DNA of 64,000 bases from Verrucomicrobiales bacterium (GTDB taxonomy: Bacteria; Verrucomicrobiota; Verrucomicrobiia; Limisphaerales; UBA11320). The translations under genes and the position numbers were made by a program. Below the pieces are notes generated by a model. That model made no database searches. It saw only the letters and a list, made by a program, of their open reading frames with translations, and was not told the origin of the DNA. The stretch covers positions 1-64,000 of the forward strand of contig JAEUHE010000042.1 in NCBI GenBank assembly GCA_016793885.1, in the 5' to 3' direction. Of this stretch, positions 16,785 through 25,866 are shown piece after piece. Numbering within the stretch: position 1 is the stretch's first letter; each line of letters opens with the position of its first letter.

Positions 16785-17170
16785 TCTAGGAGTTACTTCC
16801 TCTTTTCCATCTTGAGGTCACGTGACTCCACATCCCGTAAGCCCGTATTCATCCGCGAGCCATCCGGCTATAGGATCAGGTGAAGCAGCCCGGGATGCCT
16901 CCTTAACTGAGGCATCGCTTATGGATCCTGGTGCTTGCTAACTTGACCCCATGACAGGGTGATAGTACGGCGTGAGGGCTCTCCACCTCAGTGCTGTTAT
17001 CGGCCTGAGGAGTCCAGGACTTAAGAGTCAGAGCCTTCCCCCATTCGGGGGGGGGGAGATGAGAAGCCGCTCCACATCAGAAGGTGATACCGCGAACCTC
17101 GACAAAAGTCATGACCGCCAAGATCTTGCATCAGATCGAGGCCGGGCCATTCTTCTTTTTTGGGTAAATG
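16785..17170. other. Intergenic region, likely peroxidase-operon promoter area
   Basis: 386 bp between the 3' end of proS and the start of the peroxidase-kinase operon. It contains a perfect 8-bp hairpin (GATGCCTC at 16894-16901 and GAGGCATC at 16909-16916) that could be an operator, and a nine-G run near 17047. No gene is visible. Confidence 0.4.
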
Positions 17171-18910
17171 TTACCCGAGCTTGGCGAGTTCCTGCTTTAC
17201 CAACTCCGTGACGCGGTCGACGGCGTTGGCTGTGGCAGTTGGCTCCAGAGCCGCCCCTCGCTGCTTCAGTTCCACCTCGCCCTTGGCCAGGGATTTTTCG
17301 CCGATGCCCAGGCGGATGGGAATTCCGATCAGATCGGCGTCCTTGAACTTGACGCCTGGTCGCTCGTCACGGTCATCCAGCAACACCTCGATGCCCCGGC
17401 TCGTGAGTTCCTGGTAAAACTGCTCGGCGAGCTTCATGGTCTCGCTGCCCGCCACGCCTAGCGGAGTGATGAGCACTTGATAGGGGGACACGGAGATCGG
17501 CCAGCGGATGCCATCTTTGTCGTGGCATTGCTCGATCACAGCTTGGAGCGTGCGGGTAATGCCGATGCCGTAGCAGCCCATCACGCACGGGCGCCGCTGG
17601 CCATCCTCAGCCAGGAACGTCGCATCGAGTTTCTCGCTGTACTTGGTGCCGAGCTTGAACACATGTCCCACCTCGATGGCGCGCTGGATCTTTAGCGGTT
17701 CCTGGGTGGTGGTGCACAGCTCGCCGACCTTGATGGTGCGGATGTCTGCCCACCGGGTGACCTTGATATCGCGGTCGATGTCCACGTGACGGAGGTGATG
17801 CCCGTCTTCGTTGGCGCCCGTGGTCATGCCGGCCGCTCCTCGCAGGGCCTCGTCGGCATAGATGGGAACGCCCGACGCGGAGGGGGGCAAGTGAACCGCC
17901 CCCAGGCTTCCGGGATGAGCGCCCAACCCGGCGAAGATCTCATCGGCGGTGGCGGCCCGGAAGATGGTGGTGCCGAGACACCCGGCGAGCTTGGCCTCAT
18001 TGGCCTGGTCATCACCACGAACCAGGCAGATGGCGAGTTTGCCATTCACCAGGTAGACCAGGGTCTTGATCTGCCGTTCCGCTGAAACTCCGTACGGTGC
18101 TGCGGCTAACGCTTCGATGGTGACCACGCCGGGAGTTGCGAATTTCTCAGGCGCCGCGCCTGTGGAGGTTTTTGAGGTCGGCACGAGGGGACCGAGGCTT
18201 CCTGCCTTCTCGATATTGGCGGCATACTTGCCGGAGTCGACATACGCGACTTCATTCTCGCCGGTCTCGGCCGGGACCATGTATTCATGGCTGTAATTGC
18301 CCCCGATCACGCCGGTGTCGGCTTCCACCGCGAAGGCTTTTAACCCACAGCGGGTGAAGATGCGCGCGTAGGCGTCGTACATCTTTCGATAGCTGGCCAT
18401 GGCTCCGTCATCGGTCGCGTCGAACGAATACGCGTCCTTCATGATGAACTCTTTGGCGCGCATCAGCCCGAACCTGGGGCGGATCTCATCGCGGAACTTC
18501 ACCTGGATTTGGTAGAAGTTCTTGGGTAGCTGGCGATAAGAATTTAGCTCGCTGGCGGCCAGGGTGGTGATGACTTCCTCGTGGGTGGGACCCAGGACCC
18601 ATTCCTTTTTCGCTCGGTCGCGCACTTTGTAGAGTACGTCCGCCGCGGTTTCATAGCGGCCACTCTTCTGCCAGATCTCAGGGGGTTGGAGGGCAGGCAT
18701 TAGGACCTCGAGGGCTCCTGCCCGGTTCATCTCCTCCCGCACGATTTGTTCGACTTTACGCAGGACGCGCAGCCCCATGGGCAAGAAAGTATACAAGCCT
18801 CCCGTGAGCTTGCGAACGATGCCCGCCCGCAGCAGGAGTTGATGAGATATGATTTCGGCCTCGGCAGGGGTTTCCTTCAAGGTCGGAACAAGTGTCTGAG
18901 TCCAGCGCAT
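17171..18910 (-). CDS. proS: Prolyl-tRNA synthetase (bacterial type)
   Basis: A class II aminoacyl-tRNA synthetase that charges tRNA-Pro. From the ATG at 18910 the protein begins MRWTQTLVPTLKETPAEAE, which matches the usual ProS N-terminus; ATGs at 18919 and 18949 would add up to 13 residues. Motif 2 (VKFRDEIRPRFGLMRAKEF) and VLGPTHEEVIT are clear. The bacterial INS editing domain sits between the catalytic halves (about residues 220-400), followed by MGCYGIGITRTLQAVIEQ (motif 3) and the anticodon-binding domain (YQVLITPLG, VLLDDRDERPGVKFKDADLIG). Length is normal. The region upstream carries heptamer tandem repeats. Confidence 0.96.
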   Translation of the reverse strand: MRWTQTLVPTLKETPAEAEIISHQLLLRAGIVRKLTGGLYTFLPMGLRVLRKVEQIVREEMNRAGALEVLMPALQPPEIWQKSGRYETAADVLYKVRDRAKKEWVLGPTHEEVITTLAASELNSYRQLPKNFYQIQVKFRDEIRPRFGLMRAKEFIMKDAYSFDATDDGAMASYRKMYDAYARIFTRCGLKAFAVEADTGVIGGNYSHEYMVPAETGENEVAYVDSGKYAANIEKAGSLGPLVPTSKTSTGAAPEKFATPGVVTIEALAAAPYGVSAERQIKTLVYLVNGKLAICLVRGDDQANEAKLAGCLGTTIFRAATADEIFAGLGAHPGSLGAVHLPPSASGVPIYADEALRGAAGMTTGANEDGHHLRHVDIDRDIKVTRWADIRTIKVGELCTTTQEPLKIQRAIEVGHVFKLGTKYSEKLDATFLAEDGQRRPCVMGCYGIGITRTLQAVIEQCHDKDGIRWPISVSPYQVLITPLGVAGSETMKLAEQFYQELTSRGIEVLLDDRDERPGVKFKDADLIGIPIRLGIGEKSLAKGEVELKQRGAALEPTATANAVDRVTELVKQELAKLG

Positions 18911-18977
18911 AAAGCCCATGTTTGTAGTGGGGACAGGCGATAGGGTCAACTTGGATCGGAGGGGAGGAGGGGAGGGG

Positions 18978-19045
18978 TGGTGGTAGGTGGTAGGTGGTAG
19001 GTGGTAGGTGGTGGTCAGTGGCCAGTGGTCAGTGGTCAGTGGTCA
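18978..19045. repeat. Heptamer tandem repeats upstream of proS
   Basis: About four and a half copies of GGTAGGT are followed directly by four or more copies of a related heptamer (CAGTGGT). The array lies 30-100 bp upstream of the proS start, where its promoter would be. Seven-base arrays change length by slippage. Confidence 0.85.
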
Positions 19046-19085
19046 GGTGCTCATCACTCGTCACTCGTCCTCAGATACCAAAAAG

Positions 19086-19118
19086 CCCGGTGGCCTCCAC
19101 CTCGTGAAGGTCACCGGG
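19086..19118 (-). terminator. Intrinsic terminator after the ANIGW-repeat gene
   Basis: On the minus strand a GC-rich stem (11 bp, one mismatch; core CCCGGTG/CACCGGG) is followed by CTTTTTGG. It sits about 20 bp beyond the stop of the 19140-20051 gene. Confidence 0.85.
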
Positions 19119-19139
19119 TGAGCTGAACTTCGTTCGACC

Positions 19140-20051
19140 TTACGGCTCGAAGTTCTTTCCAGGAACCACTCCCTGGACGCGGAAGAAGCGCATCGGGTTT
19201 GAGCCTCCGCTGACGGTCTTCGTGGTGGCGTCGCCTGAGTCAGGGCTGATCAGGTCGGGTGGAACCATATCCAGCCAACCGTCGGCGAACAGATCCTCGC
19301 GGGTTTGGATGAGATAGCAGCGCGAGGGCTTGCTTCGCCAGGTCAGATCCACGGTGCTACCTTCGTTCTTGGCCGTGATCTTAGTGATCTCCAGCACATC
19401 GGAAGCGTTGGTGGGATTGGTGTCCGCGAGATACTCGTCGTGGTCCGAGATGCCATCGCTGTCGAGATCCCCGCTGGCGGTGAGCTGATTCAGGTTGTTG
19501 CTGAACTGCAGCTCCCAGGTATCCGGGATTCCATCGCCATCGGTGTCCGGACCGGGTTCCAGGCTGGTGGCCCTGACGCCGTTGAAGTCGGAGCCGAGGT
19601 TGATCCAGCCGCAGTTGGCGCTGTAGCCGAATCCGTGAAACCGACCCGATTTGAGGTCGACCCGGGGTACGTCGTCCGCCGCCAGCTTTCCGGTGGCACT
19701 CCTGTCGGTGAAGGTGATCCAGCCGATGTTCGCGCCGTACGCCATTCCGCTGAGCGTGCCATCCGCCTCGAGGTTGACGCCGAAATCGGTGTCGGTGTTG
19801 TTTTGATAATGATGCCCGTTGGCTGGTTTTCCATCGCCGAGGCTGATCCAGCCGCAGTTCGCGGACCAGACATTCCCGGCGAGAAAGAGGCTTCCTACCT
19901 GAACCCCATCGGCCACCGACGGACGCCAGTTAAGCCATCCGATGTTGGCGCCGTAGGCAAACGGGTCCGTCGCACTGATGTTGGAGACGGCGTCGACGGA
20001 AAGGCTGCCTCCACCGACGATCAGAATCGCGAGAAGTGGTTTAAGTCTCAT
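19140..20051 (-). CDS. Secreted protein with ANIGW/ANCGW repeats and TSP3 repeats
   Basis: The ATG at 20051 has a good ribosome site (AGGAGA, 9 bases upstream) and opens a signal peptide (MRLKPLLAILIVGGGSLSVDA). The first half contains four related motifs, alternately YGANIGWLNW, WSANCGWISLGDG, YGANIGWITF and YSANCGWINLGS, at spacings of roughly 28-38 residues. I know no function for this repeat. TSP3-type calcium-binding segments follow (DTDGDGIPDTWE, DLDSDGISDHDEYLADTNP). The protein ends in the C-terminal domain shared by several secreted proteins in this window (SRCYLIQTREDLFADGW, RFFRVQG). It follows the beta-helix gene by 36 bp and ends at a clear terminator, so the two form an operon. 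Confidence 0.8.
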   Translation of the reverse strand: MRLKPLLAILIVGGGSLSVDAVSNISATDPFAYGANIGWLNWRPSVADGVQVGSLFLAGNVWSANCGWISLGDGKPANGHHYQNNTDTDFGVNLEADGTLSGMAYGANIGWITFTDRSATGKLAADDVPRVDLKSGRFHGFGYSANCGWINLGSDFNGVRATSLEPGPDTDGDGIPDTWELQFSNNLNQLTASGDLDSDGISDHDEYLADTNPTNASDVLEITKITAKNEGSTVDLTWRSKPSRCYLIQTREDLFADGWLDMVPPDLISPDSGDATTKTVSGGSNPMRFFRVQGVVPGKNFEP

Positions 20052-20087
20052 GATGTTGTTCTCCTGTTTGAGAGAGCGCACGAGGGC

Positions 20088-21308
20088 TTACTGCTGGAAG
20101 TTGGCCCAGGGGCTGGTTCCACCAGCGATCCCGCTGATCGTTCCTTTGCCGACCACGATAGGGCCGACGGTGTCGTTGCCGCCCAGGATGTAGTCCGCGC
20201 CCCCGCCGTTGTTTCCGACCGCATGGTTTCGCACGATGAAGTTGCCCCCTTGATGGGTGCGGATCGCCGGACCTGCGCTGCAGCAGATGGTATTGTTGTC
20301 GATGCGATTGCCGCTGCTCAAGACGTCGATGCCGCCGCCTGAGTTGGAGTCGAGTTGATTGTTCTCGATGAGAGCCCCGCCGCCATCGCTGCTTCCCAGA
20401 ATCTCGATGCCGATGCGGTTAAAGGAGATGGCGCAGTTCCTTACAGTTCCGGCGTAGTGCAGGAGGATCCCGCCGCTCACGCCGTTGACGTCGACGTGGC
20501 CACAGTCGGTCACAGTGCAGTTGGAGATATTGGGTCGGTTGACCGTTTTGATACCGAAGTTGAACGCGTTGTTTACGGTGCAGCTTTCCACGATGCAGTA
20601 GTTGTCGGCAACGATCCCATCACCGCTGGTCGCATCCGCGACGACACACCGGGAGATGACGCAGCGGGTCGTTCCCACGATGCCGGCTTTGGGGTTGGAG
20701 CGCGCCTCGCAATCGCTGATGGTCGAGTTATTGTCGGCCACGATTCCGCGATTCTTGTTGTTGGTCGCTCGGCAGTTGCGGATGGTGGCGGTGCCTCCAA
20801 CGACCAATCCGTCGTCGTTATTGTTGTCGAGTGTCAGGTTTTCGAATAGGCCTGACGTCACGCCTGACGCAGCGATGCCATCGAGGTTCCAGCCGGTGAC
20901 GGTTCCGTTCTTGATCGTGATCGCCCTGTAGTTTCCATTCACGATGATTCCGTTCAGCCCGTTGGTGCCGGCGCTGCTCGATACCCTAAATCCGTTCAAA
21001 TCAAGAGTCACATCGTTCGATTGGATCTCGATCCCTGACTGCTGGCTGGCATCGCCCAGGCGGGGGATGAAGCTGATGTTGCCGGTGAGGTAGTAGGAAC
21101 CAGGGCTGGTGATTTTGAAGAGGGAATTGGCATCCCCTGGAGTGTGCGTGCCGTCCACCGGCGTGCGTGGTTCGATCTGTTGGAGTGTGCGCATGGAGGG
21201 GGCTGGAGCGCTCGTTGGAGTGAGCGCGCCTTGTCCTTCGCTGGATTCTGTGGAGGCCAGGAGTGCGACGGACAAGAGTGCGATGCTGTTCAGTGCGATT
21301 GTTTTCAT
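20088..21308 (-). CDS. Secreted right-handed parallel beta-helix protein
   Basis: A 406-residue secreted protein with signal peptide MKTIALNSIALLSVALLAST. After a short linker (MRTLQQIEPRTPVDG) it has the FKITSPGSYYLTGNI start common in beta-helix proteins. It continues with DVTLDLNGFRV and many short repeats rich in N, G and I (GIIVNGNYRAITIKNGTV, IRNCRATNNKNRGIV, CVISRCVVADATSGDGIV), the pattern of pectate-lyase-like/NosD-like beta-helices. Such folds bind or cleave polysaccharides, but no catalytic residues can be named, so the role is open. The tail (TSPWANFQQ) has no sorting signal. It is the first gene of a two-gene operon. Confidence 0.82.
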   Translation of the reverse strand: MKTIALNSIALLSVALLASTESSEGQGALTPTSAPAPSMRTLQQIEPRTPVDGTHTPGDANSLFKITSPGSYYLTGNISFIPRLGDASQQSGIEIQSNDVTLDLNGFRVSSSAGTNGLNGIIVNGNYRAITIKNGTVTGWNLDGIAASGVTSGLFENLTLDNNNDDGLVVGGTATIRNCRATNNKNRGIVADNNSTISDCEARSNPKAGIVGTTRCVISRCVVADATSGDGIVADNYCIVESCTVNNAFNFGIKTVNRPNISNCTVTDCGHVDVNGVSGGILLHYAGTVRNCAISFNRIGIEILGSSDGGGALIENNQLDSNSGGGIDVLSSGNRIDNNTICCSAGPAIRTHQGGNFIVRNHAVGNNGGGADYILGGNDTVGPIVVGKGTISGIAGGTSPWANFQQ

Positions 21309-21697
21309 GTGAGTGTGTCTTAACGATGATCTCTGTGTATGCGAACGTTCTAGCAGGCGCGGTGAGGTCGCGACAATTCGTCGAAGGACGAAGGGATGGA
21401 TCGATGTCAGTGCGCAAGCCAGTGGAGGGGATGGCTCGACGGCCTGCTAGGAACGCTTCGCACGAGTGATCCTAAAAACGGCGGTTGTGACCACGGATTT
21501 CACGGATGACTCGGATGGACAAGAATTCTTGGAGTTGGTTACCCGCACTTTCAGGTGAATTGCCCCGGCAACATGTCTCCATTGGGATCTCCTTCTTGAT
21601 CCGTGAGATCGCGCAATCCGTGGTTCATCAACTGTGGTTTCTTGGAGGATCAGGACAGGACGCGACGTCAGCCGCGGCCCATCGAGTCAAAGAAAAT
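21309..21697. other. Intergenic region upstream of the beta-helix gene
   Basis: About 390 bp without a credible gene. TGACCACGGATT at 21488-21499 faces an inverted copy, AATCCGTGGTTCA, at 21615-21627, separated by 115 bp. The beta-helix operon promoter should lie in the left part. Confidence 0.4.
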
Positions 21698-21723
21698 GGG
21701 CCGACAGACGAGTCTGTCGGCCC
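21698..21723 (-). terminator. Perfect palindrome, likely terminator of the PEP-CTERM gene
   Basis: GGGCCGACAGAC and its exact inverted copy are separated by two bases. On the minus strand the stem is followed by ATTTTCTTT. It lies about 70 bp beyond the stop of the 21795-22565 gene. Confidence 0.75.
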
Positions 21724-21794
21724 ATGCGAAAAGGAGTCGTGCGATTCCAGGATGGCGGGAGGAATTGGCTCCGGACCGCCTGGAAGACTGACTT

Positions 21795-22565
21795 TTACTT
21801 GCGTCGGCGCAGGAACGCGTAGCCAGCGATGCCCAATGCTCCGAGCGCGAACGTCGAAGGCTCCGGAACCGGATCAGCGGTGATCACGACATCGTCAATC
21901 GCCCACCACCAGTCGTTGCTGCCTTCCGTCAAACCAAAGCGGAACTGCAGGCTGCCGCTGCCTGGGTTATTGACCGCCAAGGTCAGCCGTTCGTCGATCA
22001 CCAACCCGTCCTCAATCTGGGTCGAATCGTACTTCATCAGGTTGCTGAAGGTGGCGCCGCCATCGAAGCTGACGTCGAGGGAGCCTTTCTGGGTCTCCTC
22101 GTTGCGCCAGAAGGAGTCGAAGGAGATCGAAACCGTACTCGGAGCCAACGAGCCCAGATCGAACGTGGGGGTGTGAATATAAGTGTTGAACAGGGCATCA
22201 TCGATGTTGGTGGCGTCATCGTAAGCATCCGGATCGGCGACGAGCACGGAGTCATGAGCGCCGACACCTGCATTGGTCCACTTATTGCGGTCCTGATTGC
22301 CTTCGGTGGCGATCCAGGAGTCGACATCCATCACGCGCCAACCTTGAAACTCGATCGGGTTGCCTTGGGGACCTGAGAAGGTCATGGTCCAGCCGGCGGG
22401 AAGGCCGGGGCTCCAATCGGTTCCGTCACCACCCTGTTCAGTGGGGCTTTCAAACGGTTGGAGGGGTACGGCGTCAAAGCCCTCGGAGAGCAGGGTGCCG
22501 GCGGAGGCGAGGCATGCCTGCAGGGACAGGGCGACTGTCACTGTTAGGAACGTATATTTGTGCAT
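21795..22565 (-). CDS. PEP-CTERM sorting domain protein, jelly-roll-like
   Basis: A 256-residue secreted protein. Signal peptide MHKYTFLTVTVALSLQACLASA is followed by a beta-rich domain (TLLSEGFDAVPL, WRVMDVDSW, LFNTYIHTPTFDLGSL, WWWAIDDVVITA) of the kind seen in verrucomicrobial choice-of-anchor proteins. It ends PVPEPSTFALGALGIAGYAF with RRRK, a textbook PEP-CTERM tail that an exosortase would process. A strong palindromic terminator follows. No ligand can be predicted. It is monocistronic. Confidence 0.92.
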   Translation of the reverse strand: MHKYTFLTVTVALSLQACLASAGTLLSEGFDAVPLQPFESPTEQGGDGTDWSPGLPAGWTMTFSGPQGNPIEFQGWRVMDVDSWIATEGNQDRNKWTNAGVGAHDSVLVADPDAYDDATNIDDALFNTYIHTPTFDLGSLAPSTVSISFDSFWRNEETQKGSLDVSFDGGATFSNLMKYDSTQIEDGLVIDERLTLAVNNPGSGSLQFRFGLTEGSNDWWWAIDDVVITADPVPEPSTFALGALGIAGYAFLRRRK

Positions 22566-22808
22566 AGTTTTAGTTTAAAGGATGACCTGAATGGTAGTTT
22601 TATAAGCACTCTCCCGAATCAATTCAAGCTCATTACGGCAACGGTTTGGTGACGGGTGCACATCTAGCGATTTTGAGATGTGCTCTCCGTGCAGCCCGCT
22701 GGGGTGAAGACCCCATGGCCCGCGGGGTAGGGGGCTCCTAAGGTGGGACGCGCCTGAAAAAGAATGTCCGGCGCGGACGGAACTACAACACGGAAGCTTA
22801 ATTGAAAT

Positions 22809-24014
22809 ATGAAACGGAAACTTCGGACTTTTACCAGCGCCTCAGCCGCATCGCTCATCGCCCTCAGCACCTTCGCTCAGGAGAATCCCACGGCCTCCTC
22901 TACGATCCCCGCCACCGAGGCCGGAGTCGTTAAAGCGAATCCCCGGACCGAACGGCTTGGCCATGCCGTCAAGGCTAGCACCATCGTCGGCTCCGAAGTG
23001 CGGAGCTATCGAGGCGAAAAGCTCGGCAAGATTCATGATTTGGCGGTCGATCTTCGGACGGGCCGAATCGTTCAGGTGATCCTCTCAAGCGGAGGCTTCC
23101 TGGGCCTCGGCGATTCCTTGGTCGCCGTACCTCCCGGTGCTTTGCACTGGGATGCTGCTGACAAGGTTATTCACCTCAACTCGGACCCTGTTAAAATCAA
23201 GAATGCCCCGAAATTCGACGCCGCCAACTGGGATGCGTCCTCGGAGTCTAATCACGTGGCTGGAGTTTACCGCTACTTCAACGAAGAACCCTACTTTCAG
23301 CCTTCCGGCGTTCAGCCCCGATCGTCGGATGACTCTGCTGGACTAAATGCCGTGCAGAGCTGCAGCAAAGTCATGGGATTGACGATCAACAACCTTAGCG
23401 AGGAGAAGCTTGGCAAAGTCGAGAATCTCGCGGTCGACCTGTCCGCCGGTCGCATCCTGGCGGTGATTATTTCTTCGGGTGGATTCCTGGGGCTGGGCGA
23501 TGAAATGAGCGCAGTTCCGCCTTCAGCGATTCGCTTTAACGCGGCACGCGACGGACTCCAGCTCGACACCAGCAAGGAGGCCTTGCTCAACGCGCCGCAC
23601 TTTAAGTCGGACCAATGGCCTGAGCTGGGTGATCCCAGCTATGCTGAAGGTGTGTATCGCGCCTATCGGGTTCAGCCTTATTTCACGACCAACGCCTTCC
23701 TCATCGCTGGCAATGCTGAGGGGCGGATCCGCGATCGCGGGAACCGCGCTCTGACGGCGATGGATCAGGGCAACAGCGTCGCGGATCGAGATCGCAGCGC
23801 CTTGATCCGCAAGGAGATCCTGTCGGGCAAGGAAATGTCCGTCAATGCCAGGAACGTCAAGATCATCACCGTCGACGGTCTGGTCACCTTGCGTGGGCCC
23901 GTGAATACGGCGGAAGAGAAGCGGCTGATCGGCGCCATTGCGGATCGGATCGCCACGGCGGCGAATGTGGACAACCAGTTGGAGGTGAGTCTCACCACCA
24001 GCAGTAACAACTAA
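22809..24014 (+). CDS. Two PRC-barrel domains plus BON domain, exported
   Basis: A 401-residue envelope protein. After a signal-like N-terminus (TSASAASLIALSTFAQ) there are two PRC-barrel domains. The first has VGSEVRSYRGEKLGKIHDLAVDL and the second MGLTINNLSEEKLGKVENLAVDL; each ends in SSGGFLGLGD and PP-A. A C-terminal BON domain follows (IRKEILSGKEMSVNARNVKIITVDGLVTLRGPV). PRC-barrel and BON domains are common in envelope and stress-response proteins. With the PRC-barrel protein at 27198, the NarL-type pair and the acetate kinase it suggests a stress island. The gene ends before a clear intrinsic terminator. Confidence 0.9.
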   Translation: MKRKLRTFTSASAASLIALSTFAQENPTASSTIPATEAGVVKANPRTERLGHAVKASTIVGSEVRSYRGEKLGKIHDLAVDLRTGRIVQVILSSGGFLGLGDSLVAVPPGALHWDAADKVIHLNSDPVKIKNAPKFDAANWDASSESNHVAGVYRYFNEEPYFQPSGVQPRSSDDSAGLNAVQSCSKVMGLTINNLSEEKLGKVENLAVDLSAGRILAVIISSGGFLGLGDEMSAVPPSAIRFNAARDGLQLDTSKEALLNAPHFKSDQWPELGDPSYAEGVYRAYRVQPYFTTNAFLIAGNAEGRIRDRGNRALTAMDQGNSVADRDRSALIRKEILSGKEMSVNARNVKIITVDGLVTLRGPVNTAEEKRLIGAIADRIATAANVDNQLEVSLTTSSNN

Positions 24015-24030
24015 CGAGAACCTCAGTCAG

Positions 24031-24075
24031 GCTCCGTGATCCTCCAGAGATGATCACGGAGCTTTTTGCTGTTTT
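24031..24075 (+). terminator. Intrinsic terminator after the PRC-BON gene
   Basis: An 11-bp perfect stem (GCTCCGTGATC at 24031-24041, inverted at 24052-24062), a 10-base loop and TTTTTGCTGTTTT. An ATG at 24050 that could start the next gene lies inside this hairpin, which argues against it as the start. Confidence 0.85.
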
Positions 24076-24094
24076 GCACGAATGGGGGCCAATC

Positions 24095-25195
24095 GTGAAA
24101 CTGAACCAAAACACGCTGTCGTTGCGCGCCTCTGAGACTCGCTACCGAAGGCTCTTCGAGGCGGCTCAGGACGGAATTCTGATACTCAACGCCGCCACGG
24201 GAAGAATTGAGGATGTGAACCCGTTTTTGACTGGTCTGCTTGGATACACTCGAGCGGAGCTGCTGGGTAATCCGCTGTGGGAAATAGGGCCTTTCCGGGA
24301 TGTTCAAGCCTCCAAGGCTGAGTTCCGTGAGTTGCAGCGCGAGAGCTACGTTCGATACGATGATCTGCCCTTGGAAACCAAAGCCGGCCGATCCATCCAC
24401 GTGGAATTCGTTAGCAACGTTTATGAAGTCAACCGACGGAAGGTTATCCAATGCAATGTTAGGGACATCACCGAGCGCAAGGAATCCGAGGATCGACAGC
24501 GGGAGTATGTCAACCGAGTTCAGGTCTTGTCCCGACGCTTGGTGGAAGCTCAGGAGATTGAGCGGCGAGAGGTGGCGCGTGAACTTCATGACGAACTCGG
24601 GCAGACATTGACCGTCGCTCAGATTAACCTGCAGACCTTGCTTCGAGGCGCGAGGGCGGGGGATCGCGATCGCCTCCAGCAATGCCTCGATGCCGTCGAA
24701 CGTGTTCTCCAGCAAGTTCAGGATATCGCGCTGCAGCTGCGCCCATGCCTGCTCGATGACCTGGGGCTGGAACCGGCCTTGGTCTGGCTCGCCCATCGGC
24801 AGGCTCGATTAGCTGGTTTAAGTGCCGAGGTGCAGGTCGATCCTCTGGAAGGACGACTGGATAGCCTTCTCGAGACGGTGTGTTTTCGCATTGGGCAGGA
24901 GGCGCTGACGAACGTGGCCCGCCATTCTCGAGCTACTTCGGTGGTGGTGGAGTTGCGAAGGCGCGGACGGGAGATTCATCTGTTTATTCGTGACAATGGC
25001 GTCGGATTTGATGTCGCTGCCGTGCGAAAAAAGGCGGTGGGTGGGAACAGCCTGGGTCTTTTGAGCATGGAGGAGCGAGCGACTTTAGCCGGGGGGCATT
25101 TTCAGATTCAATCCACCTCCCAGCAGGGCACTGAGGTTCATGCCTGGTTCCCGCTGCAGTGGAAGACTGAAGAGTTAGGGGGGGTGACGGCATGA
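24095..25195 (+). CDS. PAS-domain sensor histidine kinase, NarX/DesK type (HisKA_3)
   Basis: A soluble sensor kinase. A PAS domain (YRRLFEAAQDGILILNAATG to CNVRDITERKESE) is followed by the HisKA_3 dimerisation helix with the phosphoacceptor His in VARELHDELGQTLT, and a HATPase_c domain (FRIGQEALTNVARHS, IRDNGVGFD, GLLSMEERATLAGG). The GTG at 24095 is preferred: it has GGGGG upstream and clears the terminator hairpin. The alternative ATG at 24050 adds 15 residues but lies in the terminator loop. There is no membrane segment, so the signal is probably sensed in the cytoplasm. The stop overlaps the next gene's ATG by 4 bp, so this kinase and the NarL-type regulator are a coupled pair. Confidence 0.92.
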   Translation: MKLNQNTLSLRASETRYRRLFEAAQDGILILNAATGRIEDVNPFLTGLLGYTRAELLGNPLWEIGPFRDVQASKAEFRELQRESYVRYDDLPLETKAGRSIHVEFVSNVYEVNRRKVIQCNVRDITERKESEDRQREYVNRVQVLSRRLVEAQEIERREVARELHDELGQTLTVAQINLQTLLRGARAGDRDRLQQCLDAVERVLQQVQDIALQLRPCLLDDLGLEPALVWLAHRQARLAGLSAEVQVDPLEGRLDSLLETVCFRIGQEALTNVARHSRATSVVVELRRRGREIHLFIRDNGVGFDVAAVRKKAVGGNSLGLLSMEERATLAGGHFQIQSTSQQGTEVHAWFPLQWKTEELGGVTA

Positions 25196-25863
25196 CTGGC
25201 CGAGGTTCAATCCCCTGTCGGCTCCTTCTGGCGGATGATCACTCCTTGGTTCGCGCGGGCATTCGCGCCTTGTTGGAGAAGATTCCAGGCGTTGAGGTTG
25301 TGGGAGAAGCAGGCGACGGTCGGGAGGTGCTGAAGTTGGCGCTGAAACTTCAACCGGATGTCGTGCTCCTGGATATTTCGATGCCGGGCCTCGACGGACT
25401 GGAAACGGCCCGGCGCCTCATCAGGGATTCCAAGTCGGTGCGTGTGCTCATGCTCTCCATGCACCAAAATGAGGAGTATTATTGGAAGGCGCTTCAGGCG
25501 GGCGCCTCCGGCTACCTGCTGAAGCGGGCTGCGGTCGCGGAGCTGGAGCTGGCGCTTCGGCGCGTCATGGCAGGTGAGGTTTATCTGAGTCCCGGGGTAT
25601 CCCAGGGTCTGGTAGGAACTTTAACCAAGCGCGGCCTGGCCGGATTGAAGAGCCCCCTCGACCAATTGACCCCGCGCCAGCGCGAGATTCTCCAACTCAT
25701 TGCCGAAGGAAGGAACACCAAGGCCATTGCAGATCTGCTCACTTTAAGTTCCAAGACCGTGGAGTATCACCGCCTGAAGCTCATGCATCGTTTGAATCTC
25801 CACGATATTCCCGGCTTGGTGCGTTTCGCCTTCCGCTCGGGGCTGGTAGCCCAGGAAAGGTAG
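25192..25863 (+). CDS. NarL/FixJ family response regulator
   Basis: A 223-residue regulator. The receiver domain shows LLLADDHSLVRAG, the phosphorylated Asp in VVLLDISMPGLDG and the Lys in YLLKRA. The C-terminal LuxR-type helix-turn-helix is LTPRQREILQLIAEGRNTK to SSKTVEYHRLKLMHRL. It overlaps the kinase stop by ATGA, the usual mark of a cognate pair. Its likely targets are the neighbouring PRC-barrel genes, an inference from position only. The gene ends 3 bp from the end of a convergent gene. Confidence 0.94.
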   Translation: MTGRGSIPCRLLLADDHSLVRAGIRALLEKIPGVEVVGEAGDGREVLKLALKLQPDVVLLDISMPGLDGLETARRLIRDSKSVRVLMLSMHQNEEYYWKALQAGASGYLLKRAAVAELELALRRVMAGEVYLSPGVSQGLVGTLTKRGLAGLKSPLDQLTPRQREILQLIAEGRNTKAIADLLTLSSKTVEYHRLKLMHRLNLHDIPGLVRFAFRSGLVAQER

Positions 25864-25866
25864 GGA

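Noticed and set aside
17162-17176. GGGTAA/TTACCC hairpin at the end of proS as a terminator
   Set aside because: On the proS strand the stem is followed by A residues, not T, and it overlaps the stop codon.
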